Part shown: one piece after another, positions 8,288 to 17,776 of the stretch
Numbering within the stretch: position 1 is the first letter of the stretch
Layout: each line of letters begins with the position of its first letter
Source: Hyphomicrobiaceae bacterium
Lineage (GTDB): Bacteria > Pseudomonadota > Alphaproteobacteria > Rhizobiales > Devosiaceae
Assembly (NCBI GenBank): GCA_020638095.1
Contig: JACKJF010000003.1
Location: 496,001 to 560,000 of the forward strand
Direction of reading: 5' to 3'
Length of the DNA: 64,000 nucleotides
Notes under the pieces: generated by a model
What the model was told of the DNA's origin: nothing
Seen by the model: only the letters and a program-made list of their open reading frames with translations
The model's database searches: none
Made by a program: the position numbers and the translations under genes

Positions 8288-9514
8288 ATGAAACGCGTTG
8301 TCGTCACCGGAATGGGGATCGTCTCCTCGATTGGCAACAATCTTGGCGAGGTGCTGGACAGCCTGAAAGAGGCCCGTTCCGGCATTCGCTTCGCCCAGGA
8401 CTATGCCGATCTCAATTTCCGCTGCCAGGTGCATGGCGAGCCCCAGCTCGACCCGTTCGAAGTGCTCGACCGGCGCACCACCCGCTTCATGGGCAAGGGC
8501 GCGGCCTGGAACTATATCGCCGCCATGGAAGCGATAGAAAATGCGGGTCTTCAGGCATCCGACTATCGCGAAAATCCACGTGTCGGCATGATCATGGGCT
8601 CTGGCGGCCCCTCGACCAAGGCAGTGGTTGAAGCCGCCGATATCACCCGCGAAAAAGGCCCGAAACGCATCGGCCCGACCGTCGTTCCGAAGGCGATGAG
8701 TTCGACCGCATCGGCGACGCTTGCCACCCCGATGGGCATTCACGGCGTCAACTACTCGATCTCCTCTGCCTGCGCGACCTCCAAGCACTGCATCGGCAAT
8801 GCCTACGAGATCATCCAGCTCGGCAAGCAGGACATGATCTTCGCCGGCGGCCATGAGGATCTGCACTGGTCAATGTCGAACCTCTTCGACGCCATGGGCG
8901 CCATGTCGACCAAGTATAACGAAACGCCCGCCGTCGCTTCGCGCGCCTACGACAAGGATCGCGACGGCTTCGTCATCGCCGGCGGCGCTGGGGTTCTGGT
9001 GCTCGAGGAACTCGAACACGCCAGGGCGCGCGGCGCCAACATCATCGCCGAAGTTGTCGGCTATGGCGCGACCTCCGACGGCTACGACATGGTTGCGCCC
9101 TCGGGCGAAGGCGCGGCCCGCTGCATGCGCATGGCGCTCGAAAACGTTAAGGCCCCGATCGACTATATCAACCCGCACGCAACCTCGACGCCCGTCGGCG
9201 ATTCCAAGGAAATCGGCGCCATCCGCGAAGTTTTCGGCAACGAGGACAAGTGCCCGCCGCTTTCGGCGACCAAGTCGCTGACCGGCCATTCCCTCGGGGC
9301 GACCGGGGTCTGGGAGTGCATCTTCTCGATCCTGATGATGCGTAACCGCTTCATCTGCGAGAGCGCCAACATTTTCGAACTCGACCCTGAATTTGCTGAC
9401 ATGCCGATCGTCCGCCAGCGCCGCGACAATGTCGATCTCGCCTACGTGCTTTCCAATTCCTTCGGCTTTGGCGGCACCAATGCCTCGCTGGTCTTCAAGC
9501 ATCCCGACGCATAG
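8288..9514 (+). CDS. fabB: 3-oxoacyl-[ACP] synthase I FabB
   Basis: A 408-residue condensing enzyme that elongates acyl-ACP, including the cis-unsaturated intermediates made by FabA. The catalytic triad is visible: Cys162 in [10 protein letters not shown], His297 in [11 protein letters not shown] and His334 in [12 protein letters not shown]. The glycine-rich end [14 protein letters not shown] is also normal. It lies in the fabA operon. In many Rhizobiales a fabI enoyl reductase follows; here the next gene is a DMT transporter on the other strand, so fabI must be elsewhere. Confidence 0.95.
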   Translation: MKRVVVTGMGIVSSIGNNLGEVLDSLKEARSGIRFAQDYADLNFRCQVHGEPQLDPFEVLDRRTTRFMGKGAAWNYIAAMEAIENAGLQASDYRENPRVGMIMGSGGPSTKAVVEAADITREKGPKRIGPTVVPKAMSSTASATLATPMGIHGVNYSISSACATSKHCIGNAYEIIQLGKQDMIFAGGHEDLHWSMSNLFDAMGAMSTKYNETPAVASRAYDKDRDGFVIAGGAGVLVLEELEHARARGANIIAEVVGYGATSDGYDMVAPSGEGAARCMRMALENVKAPIDYINPHATSTPVGDSKEIGAIREVFGNEDKCPPLSATKSLTGHSLGATGVWECIFSILMMRNRFICESANIFELDPEFADMPIVRQRRDNVDLAYVLSNSFGFGGTNASLVFKHPDA

Positions 9515-9580
9515 AGCGTTTCGAGGAACAGTCTGGAACGGTTTTCCGGTTCGGAAACGCGACAGGCAAATGACTTGAGG
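9513..9580. repeat. Dispersed intergenic repeat after fabB
   Basis: The segment starting at the fabB stop reads AGAGCGTTTCGAGGAACAG and continues through GGTTTTCCGGTTCGGAAACG. Its ends are inverted (GCGTTTC at 9516-9522, GAAACGC at 9554-9560). It closely resembles a short palindromic repeat that I recall as very abundant between genes in Rhizobiales chromosomes. Only this copy is seen in the window. Confidence 0.5.
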
Positions 9581-9621
9581 CCGAGATTCGGCTTGTCGGG
9601 ACTTGAACGGCTGTCGTGGGA

Positions 9622-10545
9622 TCAGCCCGGACGCTTGTCGGCGGTAAAGTAGAGCACGACGAGACCGAGTACCGTGACCAGCGCGCCCGCGAGCACGGAA
9701 AGGCTGACCCAGCCGTTGCCGAGCAATCCCTCGTATAGAATGACGAAAACCGGCACGAGATAGCCATAGGCCATGACCTTCGATGCGGGCAGGGTGACCG
9801 AGGCGAACTGCACGAGGAAAAAGGTCGTCGCCGTGGGAAAGATGGCGAGATAGGCGAGCACCAGCCAGACGACCGGCGGCAGGGCCAGAAAGTCGATCTG
9901 CGCGAGGTCCGGCGCGGCGGCAAGGGTCACCCAGAGCGCCGTCGCTGCGACATTGAAAAAGGTCAGAACGACCAGCGGTTCGCCGCGATTGAAGCGCCTG
10001 AGGAGCGGCGTGTAGATCGCATGGGCGATGCAGCCGCCAAAATAGATGAGCTCGCCCGCCCCCACGTCGAAACCCAGAATGGCCTGAAGATCGCCGCGAA
10101 AGATCACCCAGATCGATCCGAACCCGGCGAAGATCAGCGAAATCGCCATGAGCGGCGTCAGCCTCTGCCCGACGATGAAATAGCCGAAAAAGGCGGTCAG
10201 GATCGGCGTCAGGGTGAAGACCGCCGAGGTCGCGACCGGGCTTGTCATCGTCAGGGCCACGAACATCGAGACGAAGTAGACGGCCATCAGCCCGCCGGTG
10301 ATGAGAAATCGCCACGGCGCCGCAGGCATGGTCACGGGCTGCCGCCGCAAGCCGAACGCAATCGCGCCCATGGCCAGCGCCGCCATGATGAAGCGGATCG
10401 CATTCAGCGGCACCGGCGCGATATAGGGCAGCGCGAGGCGTCCGAGCGAAAACGATCCGGCAATCAGCGCCGCAAAGAGGACCATCGCCAGGTGTGCCGG
10501 CAGATAGATCGAATGATGCGATTGACCCCCCGGGCTCCCGGCCAC
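9622..10545 (-). CDS. EamA/DMT-family transporter
   Basis: A 307-residue inner-membrane protein with ten hydrophobic helices in two EamA repeats, each ending in an EamA-like signature (ATSAVFTLTPILTAFFGYF and LPASKVMAYGYLVPVFVILYE). The family exports or imports small metabolites such as amino acids and nucleosides; the substrate cannot be told. The start is a GTG at 10545, immediately after the adenosine kinase stop (TGACGTG), so it is translationally coupled to that gene. A nucleoside link is possible but unproven. Confidence 0.75.
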   Translation of the reverse strand: MAGSPGGQSHHSIYLPAHLAMVLFAALIAGSFSLGRLALPYIAPVPLNAIRFIMAALAMGAIAFGLRRQPVTMPAAPWRFLITGGLMAVYFVSMFVALTMTSPVATSAVFTLTPILTAFFGYFIVGQRLTPLMAISLIFAGFGSIWVIFRGDLQAILGFDVGAGELIYFGGCIAHAIYTPLLRRFNRGEPLVVLTFFNVAATALWVTLAAAPDLAQIDFLALPPVVWLVLAYLAIFPTATTFFLVQFASVTLPASKVMAYGYLVPVFVILYEGLLGNGWVSLSVLAGALVTVLGLVVLYFTADKRPG

Positions 10546-10546
10546 G

Positions 10547-11554
10547 TCAGACCACGCTAAGGCCGTGGGATTCGGCCAGCGCCTTCAAATCGGTGTCTGG
10601 CCGGGCGCCGACATGCTCGATCACTTCGGCGGCGCAAAGGCAGCCAAGCTTCAGCGACATTTCGATCGGTGCGCCGCGCGCATGGCCGAGCAGGAACCCG
10701 GAGGCGAAAAGATCGCCCGCCCCGGTGAGGTCGGCAACCTGCTGGACCGGATGGGCGGGCACGGACACGACTTCGCCGTCCTTGACCGCCATCGCCCCGT
10801 TTTCCCCAAGCGTGATGACCGCCAGCTCTGCTTCGCTCGCGATCTCGCGCACCGCGGCGCCGAAATCGTCGGTTTCGTAGAGCGATTTGAGCTCCTCGAT
10901 GTTGGCGAACACATAGTCGCAGGTTTTCGAGCGGATGAGATCGCGGAATTCGTGGCGGAAGCGGTCGACGCAGAACGGGTCCGAAAGGGTGATCGCCGCG
11001 GCCCGCTCATGCTTGTGGGCATAATGCGCGGCCCGCACGAATGCGCGCTTGGCCTCGGGCGGGTCCCAAAGATAGCCCTCCATGAACACCGTCGCGGCTT
11101 CGCTGATCTGGTCTTCGCTGATATCGTCCTCGGTCAGGTCGTGGCAGGCGCCGAGATAGGTGTTCATCGTCCGCTCGCCGTCCGGCGTGATGAGGATCAT
11201 CGACCGCCCCGACCCGGCGCCGTGGGTCAGCATCCGGGTCGTGTATTCGACGCCTTCATTGTGCATGTCGGAAACGTAGAAATGTCCGATCTCGTCTTCG
11301 GCCACCTTGCCCACGAACGCGGCTTTGCCGCCGAGCGCGGCGACCCCGACGGCGCTGTTGGCCGTGCTGCCGCCCGAACGCTGCTTCTTGTTGGCCGGCA
11401 TCCGGTTCCACAAATAGTCGGCCCGGTCATGCTCGATCAGGTGCATGATCGATTTGGTCATGCCCTCGGCGCGAAGGAAGTCGTCGTCGACCTGCGCGAA
11501 AATGTCGGTAATGGCATTGCCGATGGTCAGAAGATCGAGGCGGGGCTGGGTCAT
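10547..11554 (-). CDS. Adenosine kinase (PfkB family)
   Basis: A 335-residue ribokinase-fold kinase. GNAITDIFAQVDDDFL at the N-terminus and the KKQRSGGSTANSAVGVAALGG block are typical of adenosine kinases of alphaproteobacteria. DLTGAGDLFASGFL near residue 285 carries the catalytic aspartate and anion hole. It should phosphorylate adenosine to AMP in the cytosol (purine salvage). The ATG at 11554 is preferred over the TTG two codons upstream. The DMT transporter follows without a gap. Confidence 0.85.
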   Translation of the reverse strand: MTQPRLDLLTIGNAITDIFAQVDDDFLRAEGMTKSIMHLIEHDRADYLWNRMPANKKQRSGGSTANSAVGVAALGGKAAFVGKVAEDEIGHFYVSDMHNEGVEYTTRMLTHGAGSGRSMILITPDGERTMNTYLGACHDLTEDDISEDQISEAATVFMEGYLWDPPEAKRAFVRAAHYAHKHERAAAITLSDPFCVDRFRHEFRDLIRSKTCDYVFANIEELKSLYETDDFGAAVREIASEAELAVITLGENGAMAVKDGEVVSVPAHPVQQVADLTGAGDLFASGFLLGHARGAPIEMSLKLGCLCAAEVIEHVGARPDTDLKALAESHGLSVV

Positions 11555-11636
11555 GGACAATCAGACAAGCATATGAAGGAACTGGCGAAAACCTACAGGG
11601 AATGACCAATTGCGCAACCCAAATCGCCAGGCGGGG

Positions 11637-12299
11637 TCAGGCAATTGTCTTGGCTTCGTATTTGCACCATGCGGCAATGATGCAGTCGGGACAATCGGGC
11701 TTTCGCGCCTTGCACACGTATCGTCCGTGAAGGATCAGCCAGTGATGCGCGTGCAGCATGAACCGCGCCGGAACGCGCCTTTCAAGCCCGAGCTCCACCT
11801 CGAGGGGCGACTTGCCGGGCGCAAGGCCGGTGCGGTTGCCGACCCGAAAGAGATGCGTGTCGACCGCGATGGTTGGCTGGCCGAAGGCGATATTGAGCAC
11901 CACGTTGGCGGTTTTCCGTCCCACCCCCGGCAGGCTTTCAAGCGCTTCGCGGCTTTGTGGCACTTCCGATCCGAAATCGGCGATCAGCCGTTTCGAAAGG
12001 GCCAGCACGTTCTTCGCCTTGTTACGGAAAAGCCCGATCGTCCGGATGTGATCGGTGATCCCGTCGAGCCCGAGCGCAACCATCTTTTCCGGTGTGTCGG
12101 CAATCCCGAACAGCGCGCGCGTCGCCTTGTTGACCCCGGCATCGGTCGCCTGGGCGCTCAGGACCACCGCGACCAGCAGAGTGAACGCATTGACATATTC
12201 GAGCTCGCCCTTCGGCTCGGGATTGGTCGCCGCAAACGCCGAAAACATCGCCTCGATCTCGTCCTTGCCGAGCTTTGACCGGGCAGGCCGCTTCGCCAT
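11637..12299 (-). CDS. nth: Endonuclease III, base-excision DNA glycosylase/AP lyase
   Basis: A 220-residue helix-hairpin-helix glycosylase that removes oxidised pyrimidines and nicks the abasic site. The hairpin LPGVGRKTANVVL contains catalytic Lys129, and VDTHLFRV gives Asp147. The four cysteines of the iron-sulfur cluster are at 196, 203, 206 and 212, with the C-x6-C-x2-C-x5-C spacing of active enzymes. The start is taken at MAKRPARS; an ATG seven codons upstream is possible. It is divergent from the DUF2244 gene. Confidence 0.95.
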   Translation of the reverse strand: MAKRPARSKLGKDEIEAMFSAFAATNPEPKGELEYVNAFTLLVAVVLSAQATDAGVNKATRALFGIADTPEKMVALGLDGITDHIRTIGLFRNKAKNVLALSKRLIADFGSEVPQSREALESLPGVGRKTANVVLNIAFGQPTIAVDTHLFRVGNRTGLAPGKSPLEVELGLERRVPARFMLHAHHWLILHGRYVCKARKPDCPDCIIAAWCKYEAKTIA

Positions 12300-12368
12300 C
12301 TTGTGACTTTCGCAAAACATATATTCTGTGGCATCTTAATCGGCGCGCGACGAAGCACCGGAGCCGAA

Positions 12369-12836
12369 ATGACGACTTCTCCCCTGTTTTCCGCCATGTT
12401 GACGCCGCACCGGTCCCTCGGCCCGCGCGGCATCCGCAACGTCGCGGCGGTTGCGTCGCTGCTTGCGCTCGTTCCCGGCTTCTTCTTTTTCTCGATCGGT
12501 GCCTGGCCCGTGGTCGGGCTGATGGGGCTCGATGTCCTCGCCCTTTACTGGGCTCTGTCCGCATCGCTGAAGTCGGGCCGCGCCTTCGAAGAGGTGACCC
12601 TCTGGCGCGACGCGCTCGAGATCCGGCACGTCACCGGATGGGGCCGAGAGCGCCAGCACAAATTCAATCCCTTCTTTGTCCGCCTGCGTGTCGAACGCGA
12701 CTACGAAGATCGCGTCACGCGCCTCGCCCTCAAGTTTCGCGATTCCGAACTCGAGATCGGCGCGTTTCTCAACCCCGACGACAAGGCGAGCTTTGCCACC
12801 GTCCTTTCGTCGGCTCTTTACGACGCGCGGAATTGA
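12369..12836 (+). CDS. DUF2244 membrane protein
   Basis: A 155-residue protein with two adjacent membrane helices (roughly residues 27-65) followed by a soluble C-terminal half (WRDALEIRHVTGWGRE), the layout of DUF2244. GGAG lies five bases before the ATG at 12369. The family sits next to nth in many alphaproteobacteria, as here, but its function is unknown to me. Confidence 0.75.
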   Translation: MTTSPLFSAMLTPHRSLGPRGIRNVAAVASLLALVPGFFFFSIGAWPVVGLMGLDVLALYWALSASLKSGRAFEEVTLWRDALEIRHVTGWGRERQHKFNPFFVRLRVERDYEDRVTRLALKFRDSELEIGAFLNPDDKASFATVLSSALYDARN

Positions 12837-12895
12837 CGATGCGTCAAAACCGGCTCGCCCGGCGGTGCGGCGACCGGCTAGGTTAGGGTCCAATC

Positions 12896-13810
12896 ATGAG
12901 GACCCCGACCATGCTCGACCGCAACTCAACCCTGTCCCAGAGCGACGATTATCGCCTCGTTCAGAACATCATTGCTGAACTCGCCGGCACCCATGACGAA
13001 CCCGAAAACTGGGTGCGCATCGCCCGCAATGTCGGGCTGACCGAGCGGCAGCTGACCGATCTTTTCCGCCGCTGGTGCGGCCTCAGCCCGAAAAGCTTTG
13101 CCCAGGCCGTGGCGCTCGACCATGCCAAGCGCCTGCTTGCCGATCGGGCGAGCTTGCTTGATACCGCCTACGAGGTAGGGCTGAGTTCGACCTCGCGGCT
13201 CTACGATCTCTTTGTCGCCTACGAGGCCATGCCCCCAGGCGCCTGGGCCAGCCACGGCGAAGGCCTCGAGATGAACTGGGGCGTTGCGCCGTCACCCTTT
13301 GGCGACGCGCTGATCTTTTCGACCGCCTATGGGGTTGCCGGCGTCGGCTTCGTCGACGAACGCGCCGCCGAAGCTGGCGAAAGACACCCGCCCCGCAACC
13401 TTGACGCAGCTTTTGCCGACCTGGCCGGCCGCTGGCCCCGCGCCACCTATCGCCGCGACGATACCGAGGCGAGAAAACTCGGCGCTCGCATCTTCGATCC
13501 GAAAAACTGGGACCCGAAGCGACCCGTCCGTCTGGTCCTGATCGGCAGCCAGTTCGAGGTCAAGGTCTGGGAAAAGCTCATCGAAATCCCCATGGGGTCG
13601 GCACGCACCTATGGCGAGATCGCCAATGATCTCGGCCAGCCGAGCGCCGCGCGCGCCGTTGGCACGGCGGTCGGCCGCAATCCCATTTCCTTCGTCGTGC
13701 CCTGCCATCGCGTCGTCGGTTCGACCGGCGCCCTGACCGGCTATCACTGGGGCGTCGCCCGCAAGCGAGCCATCCTCGGATGGGAATATGGCCGGACGCA
13801 CGCCGAATAG
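12896..13810 (+). CDS. AraC-type HTH fused to O6-methylguanine-DNA methyltransferase (Ada-like, no Ada zinc domain)
   Basis: A 304-residue fusion. Residues 18-118 form an AraC-type helix-turn-helix (NVGLTERQLTDLFRRWCGLSPKSFAQ). Residues about 130-215 resemble the methyltransferase N-domain, and 215-300 are the catalytic domain with PCHRV, where Cys270 accepts the methyl group. The N-terminal zinc-thiolate domain that makes E. coli Ada methylation-responsive is missing. It therefore probably repairs O6-methylguanine directly, with a regulatory or DNA-targeting HTH. It lies 59 bases after the DUF2244 gene on the same strand, in a nth-linked DNA repair cluster. Confidence 0.85.
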   Translation: MRTPTMLDRNSTLSQSDDYRLVQNIIAELAGTHDEPENWVRIARNVGLTERQLTDLFRRWCGLSPKSFAQAVALDHAKRLLADRASLLDTAYEVGLSSTSRLYDLFVAYEAMPPGAWASHGEGLEMNWGVAPSPFGDALIFSTAYGVAGVGFVDERAAEAGERHPPRNLDAAFADLAGRWPRATYRRDDTEARKLGARIFDPKNWDPKRPVRLVLIGSQFEVKVWEKLIEIPMGSARTYGEIANDLGQPSAARAVGTAVGRNPISFVVPCHRVVGSTGALTGYHWGVARKRAILGWEYGRTHAE

Positions 13811-13813
13811 GCC

Positions 13814-14497
13814 TTAGTCCGGGTCAAGCTCCGGATAGTGCCGGAAGATGCCGTGCTGGTTGAACGGCCGGCGCGCCGTGCTCTGGAGATAGGCGGCGAT
13901 GCGCGGCAGCGCCCTGACCCGGCCGTGAACCCCGACGACGTTGGGATAGTCCGGCTCGGTTCGCGCCATGAAGTTGGGGAACGCGTATCTCAGACCCTCG
14001 ACCACGTGAAATAGCGACAGGTCCGAATAGGTGAGGGCGGAGCCGACAAGGTGACCCGGCCCCGCCGGGTTGCGCGCCAGCACCGTCTCGAACCAGCCGA
14101 GAAACTTCGGCGCACGTTCGTTACGGAATGATTGCGCGCGCCGCAGGGCCTCGTCTTTCTGGTCTTCGTAATAGAGCCCGGATCCGACCGGGTGATGCGT
14201 ATCGTGAATCTCGTCGACGAAATCGGCGATGGTCAGTTGCACCTGATGCGCCCAGAGCCGGCCTGCCTCGTCCTCCGGCGCCAGCCCGAGACGGCCGCCA
14301 AGGTAGAAGAGCACATTGGCCGTCTGTCCGATGGTCTTGCCCTCATGCCTGAGGAATGGCGGTGCGAACGACGGCGTCGGTCCCGCGTCTTCCTTCATCC
14401 CCGCATCGACGAACGCGACGCCGGCGGCGACAAAGGCCAGCCGCACGAATTCACCTCGCCCCGGAATACCCTGCCAGTAATGGAGTTCGTAGGTCAT
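13814..14497 (-). CDS. Glutathione S-transferase family protein
   Basis: A 227-residue cytosolic protein. An N-terminal thioredoxin-fold half (ELHYWQGIPGRGEFVRLAFVAAGV) has the Tyr7/Arg pattern of sigma/mu-like GSTs, with the IGQTANVLFYLGGRLGL glutathione-contact segment near residue 57. A helical C-terminal domain follows (GSALTYSDLSLFHVVEGL). The substrate is unknown. It converges with the methyltransferase fusion and lies downstream of preA on the same strand, 179 bases apart; I see no gene in that gap. Confidence 0.8.
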   Translation of the reverse strand: MTYELHYWQGIPGRGEFVRLAFVAAGVAFVDAGMKEDAGPTPSFAPPFLRHEGKTIGQTANVLFYLGGRLGLAPEDEAGRLWAHQVQLTIADFVDEIHDTHHPVGSGLYYEDQKDEALRRAQSFRNERAPKFLGWFETVLARNPAGPGHLVGSALTYSDLSLFHVVEGLRYAFPNFMARTEPDYPNVVGVHGRVRALPRIAAYLQSTARRPFNQHGIFRHYPELDPD

Positions 14498-14676
14498 CGG
14501 CCTTCATTCCGTCCCTGGCCCTCAGCCTCAGACTTCGTAGGTTCGCTGTCGACCTGCCAGCCGCCGCGTCAACGACTTGGCGCCCCGCGCCAAACAAGGT
14601 GCAGCTGGCGCCGCTGCCCGGAATGCTCGAAACCCGAATTGATCCACCGGACCAATTGGCTACTCCGGGCCGGTTC

Positions 14677-15993
14677 TCACTCAGCAGGCTCCGCAATCGC
14701 TGCGGGATTGTTCGGATGCGTCGTCCAGTTGGCGTACTTTTCGCCGATCTTTCTGTGCGTGCGCGGGTCGATCGAGCCGGCCGGCATCCGCTCCATGGTG
14801 ATGCAGTTCTCCACCGGGCAGACATTGACGCAAAGATTGCATCCGACGCATTCCTCGTCCATCACCTCGAAATGGCGCTCACCGTTGCGCATGGCCGAAA
14901 TCGCCTGGTGCGACGTGTCCTCGCAGGCAATATGGCAGCGCCCGCACTTGATGCAGAGATCCTGGTTGATCTTGGCCTTGGTGACATAGTTGAGGTTGAG
15001 AAACTGCCAGTCGGTCACATTCGGAATCGCCCGCCCGACCACGTCCGCGACGCTTTTGTGCCCGTTCTCGTCCATCCAGTTCGAGAGACCCGAAATCATT
15101 TCCTGAACGATCTTGAACCCGTAGGTCATCGCCGCCGTGCACACCTGCACGTTGCCGGCACCGAGCGCGAGGAATTCGGCGGCATCGCGCCAGGTCGTGA
15201 TCCCGCCGATGCCCGAGATTGGCAGCCCCTTATGCTCGCGGTCGCGAGCGATTTCGGAGACCATCGAAAGCGCGATCGGCTTGACCGCGGGCCCGCAATA
15301 GCCGCCATGCGTGCCCTTGCCGTCGATCGTCGGCTCGGGTGCGAACGTGTCGAGATCGACCGAGGTGATCGAGTTGATCGTGTTGATCAGCGACACAGCA
15401 TCGGCCCCGCCCGCCATGGCCGCGCGCGCCGGCGCGCGGATGTCGGTAATATTGGGTGTCAGTTTGACGATGACCGGCATCCGCGTCGTCGCCTTGCACC
15501 AGCGGGTGATCATCTCGATGAGATCGGGTGCCTGCCCGACCGCCGATCCCATGCCGCGCTCGCTCATTCCGTGCGGGCAGCCGCAATTGAGCTCCACCCC
15601 GTCAGCGCCGGTCTCCTCGACCAGGGGCAGGATTGCCTTCCACGCCTCCTCGATGCACGGCACCATCAGCGAGACGACCACGGCCCGGTCGGGCCAGTTC
15701 TTCTTGACCTGCTTGATTTCGGCGAGGTTGACGAAAAGGTCCCGGTCGGTAATGAGCTCGATATTGTTGAGTCCCAGAAGCCTCCGGTCCGCGCCCCAGA
15801 TCGCGCCATAGCGCGGTCCGTTGACATTGACCACGGGCGGACCTTCTTCGCCAAGCGTTTTCCAGACCACACCGCCCCAGCCCGCCTCGAAGGCGCGCTC
15901 GACATTATAGGCCTTGTCCGTCGGCGGCGCCGAGGCGAGCCAGAACGGATTGGGCGATTTGATGCCCACGAAATTGGTGGAAAGATCGGCCAT
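14677..15993 (-). CDS. preA: NAD-dependent dihydropyrimidine dehydrogenase subunit PreA
   Basis: A 438-residue FMN and iron-sulfur subunit that reduces uracil and thymine to dihydropyrimidines. The N-terminal barrel begins FVGIKSPNPFWLASAPPT. The substrate loop NCGCPHGMSERGMGSAVGQ carries the catalytic cysteine. Two C-terminal [4Fe-4S] motifs are clear: CIKCGRCHIACED and CVGCNLCVNVCPV. It is the last gene of a preT-VOC-preA operon. PreT supplies electrons from NADH. Downstream hydantoinase and ureidopropionase genes are not in the window. Confidence 0.95.
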   Translation of the reverse strand: MADLSTNFVGIKSPNPFWLASAPPTDKAYNVERAFEAGWGGVVWKTLGEEGPPVVNVNGPRYGAIWGADRRLLGLNNIELITDRDLFVNLAEIKQVKKNWPDRAVVVSLMVPCIEEAWKAILPLVEETGADGVELNCGCPHGMSERGMGSAVGQAPDLIEMITRWCKATTRMPVIVKLTPNITDIRAPARAAMAGGADAVSLINTINSITSVDLDTFAPEPTIDGKGTHGGYCGPAVKPIALSMVSEIARDREHKGLPISGIGGITTWRDAAEFLALGAGNVQVCTAAMTYGFKIVQEMISGLSNWMDENGHKSVADVVGRAIPNVTDWQFLNLNYVTKAKINQDLCIKCGRCHIACEDTSHQAISAMRNGERHFEVMDEECVGCNLCVNVCPVENCITMERMPAGSIDPRTHRKIGEKYANWTTHPNNPAAIAEPAE

Positions 15994-16011
15994 TTTGCCC
16001 TCCCTGCCGGG

Positions 16012-16380
16012 TCAGCGGTTTTCCAGCATGACGATATTGCCCTCGGTGTCCCTCAGCCAGCACCAGACCGTATCCGGATCCCAGGGCGCCGCCTGCGGCG
16101 GCTGCACGATTTCAACGCCGGCCCCGGCAAGCCTTTCGGCCATGCCCGCAACATCGTCGTCGATCAATACCAGGGCCGGCACGTCGCCCGGCCTGTCATC
16201 GGCCCGTCTGGTGAACGAAATGGTGGTCTGGCCACCATCCGGACTAAGCTCGATCCAGTTCCAGCCATCGTCGCCGTAGGGGCTGTTCTGCACCACCAGG
16301 AATCCGAGCTTCTGCGTGTAGAAAGCCAGCGCCCGTTCCTGGTCGCCAACCGGAAGATTGGTGAACTTGATGTGCGACAC
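16012..16380 (-). CDS. VOC-family (glyoxalase/bleomycin-resistance fold) protein between preT and preA
   Basis: A 122-residue single VOC domain (HIKFTNLPVGDQERALAFYT to DTEGNIVMLENR). The two beta-alpha-beta-beta-beta modules are recognisable, with His3 near the start and Glu120 at the end as possible metal ligands. The start is a GTG at 16380, two bases after the preT stop, so it is coupled to preT; preA starts 18 bases beyond its stop. The function is unknown. Its position inside the operon suggests a role in pyrimidine reduction or in removing a reactive product, which is inference. Confidence 0.75.
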   Translation of the reverse strand: MSHIKFTNLPVGDQERALAFYTQKLGFLVVQNSPYGDDGWNWIELSPDGGQTTISFTRRADDRPGDVPALVLIDDDVAGMAERLAGAGVEIVQPPQAAPWDPDTVWCWLRDTEGNIVMLENR

Positions 16381-16382
16381 GC

Positions 16383-17744
16383 TCAACGGCCCGCTCCGCT
16401 GAGCGCCCGGTGAATGCTCTCTGCCGCATCGCGGCCGTTGGCGACCGCGGTGACGGTCAGGTCGTCGCCCCCGGCCGCGCAATCGCCCCCGGCCCAGACC
16501 TTGTCGTGCGAGGTGCGCATCTCGGCGTCGACGGCGATCCGTCCGCCCTCGATCCTTAGGCCTTCGGCGGTTTCCTCGACAAGGTTCTGGCCGATCGCCT
16601 TGAACACCTGGTCGGCCTGAAGCGTCGCAGTGTGGCCGATGCCGGTCAGCCGTCCATCACGCAGTGCCGTATATTCGAGTTCGATCGCGGTCACCCTGCC
16701 GTCTTCGGATATGACCCGCTTCGGCTGCAGCCAGTGCCGGATGGTCACGCCCTTTGCCGCCGCGAGCTCCTGCTCGAATTCCGAGGCATTCATGTGGTCC
16801 TTGCCCCGCCGGTAACAGATCGTCACGCTTTCGGCGCCGAGGAGCTTGGCCTGGATGGCTGCGTCGATCGCGGTCATCCCGCCGCCGATGACCACCACAT
16901 GCCGGCCGATCGCGACGTCGGACAAATCGTGCGCCTGACGGAGCTCGGCGATGAAATCGATGGCGTTGTCGACCCCCTCGGATTCGACTCCGTCCGCCAG
17001 CATCGCATTAACCCCGCCAATGCCGATCCCGAGGAACACCGCGTCGAACTGGCCCAAAAGTCCGTCGAGACTGAGCTGTTCCCCGAGCCGCTGGCCGAGT
17101 TCGATGGAAATGCCGCCGATCGAGAGGACATAATCGACCTCCCGCTGGGCGAAACCATCGACCGTCTTGTAGGTGGCGATGCCGTATTCGTTGAGCCCGC
17201 CCGCCTTTGGCCGGGAATCGAAGATCACCACCTCATGGCCGTGCATGGCCAGCCGGTGGGCGCACGCGAGTCCGGCCGGGCCGGCGCCGACAACGGCAAT
17301 CTTCTTGCCGGTCGACGCCGCCGGGGAGAAAAAGCGGACATCTTCAGCCATGGCGATGTCGGTCGCATAACGCTGCAGCCGGCCGATCTTGACCGGTTTG
17401 CCCTCGGCCACTTCGCGCACGCAGACCTCTTCGCAAAGCGTTTCGGTCGGGCAGACGCGGGCGCACATGCCGCCGAGAATGTTCTGCGAGAATATCGTTT
17501 CTGCCGCCCCGAGCGGATTGCCCGTGGCGATCTCGCGGATGAACATCGGAATGTCGATGGCCGTCGGACACGCATTCATGCACGGCGCGTCGTAGCAGAA
17601 ATAGCAGCGGTCGGCCTCGACCCGCGCCTCATGCGTGCTCAGCGGCGCGTGCAGATCCGCAAAGTTGGTCCGCAGCACCTCCGTCTGCAGCCGCCCCGAA
17701 ACGATGCCGTCTTCCAGCATCTGGGCCCCCGTCGAACTCCCCAT
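16383..17744 (-). CDS. preT: NAD-dependent dihydropyrimidine dehydrogenase subunit PreT
   Basis: A 453-residue flavoprotein of the glutamate-synthase small-subunit type that passes electrons from NADH to PreA. An N-terminal cysteine-rich region (CYFCYDAPCMNACPT and CARVCPTETLCEEVC) binds iron-sulfur clusters. Two nucleotide folds follow: AVVGAGPAGLACAHRL for FAD near residue 150 and VVIGGGMTAIDAAIQA for NAD near 280. GAGG precedes the ATG. It leads the preT-VOC-preA operon, with a probable promoter and RutR-like box upstream. Confidence 0.93.
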   Translation of the reverse strand: MGSSTGAQMLEDGIVSGRLQTEVLRTNFADLHAPLSTHEARVEADRCYFCYDAPCMNACPTAIDIPMFIREIATGNPLGAAETIFSQNILGGMCARVCPTETLCEEVCVREVAEGKPVKIGRLQRYATDIAMAEDVRFFSPAASTGKKIAVVGAGPAGLACAHRLAMHGHEVVIFDSRPKAGGLNEYGIATYKTVDGFAQREVDYVLSIGGISIELGQRLGEQLSLDGLLGQFDAVFLGIGIGGVNAMLADGVESEGVDNAIDFIAELRQAHDLSDVAIGRHVVVIGGGMTAIDAAIQAKLLGAESVTICYRRGKDHMNASEFEQELAAAKGVTIRHWLQPKRVISEDGRVTAIELEYTALRDGRLTGIGHTATLQADQVFKAIGQNLVEETAEGLRIEGGRIAVDAEMRTSHDKVWAGGDCAAGGDDLTVTAVANGRDAAESIHRALSGAGR

Positions 17745-17776
17745 GGCGACCTCGTCCGTTCGATAGTGAGACCCGG

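Noticed and set aside
14356..16413. Long open frame opposite preA and the VOC gene
   Set aside because: It is antisense to clear enzyme genes, with Arg/Asp/His-rich composition typical of a shadow frame.
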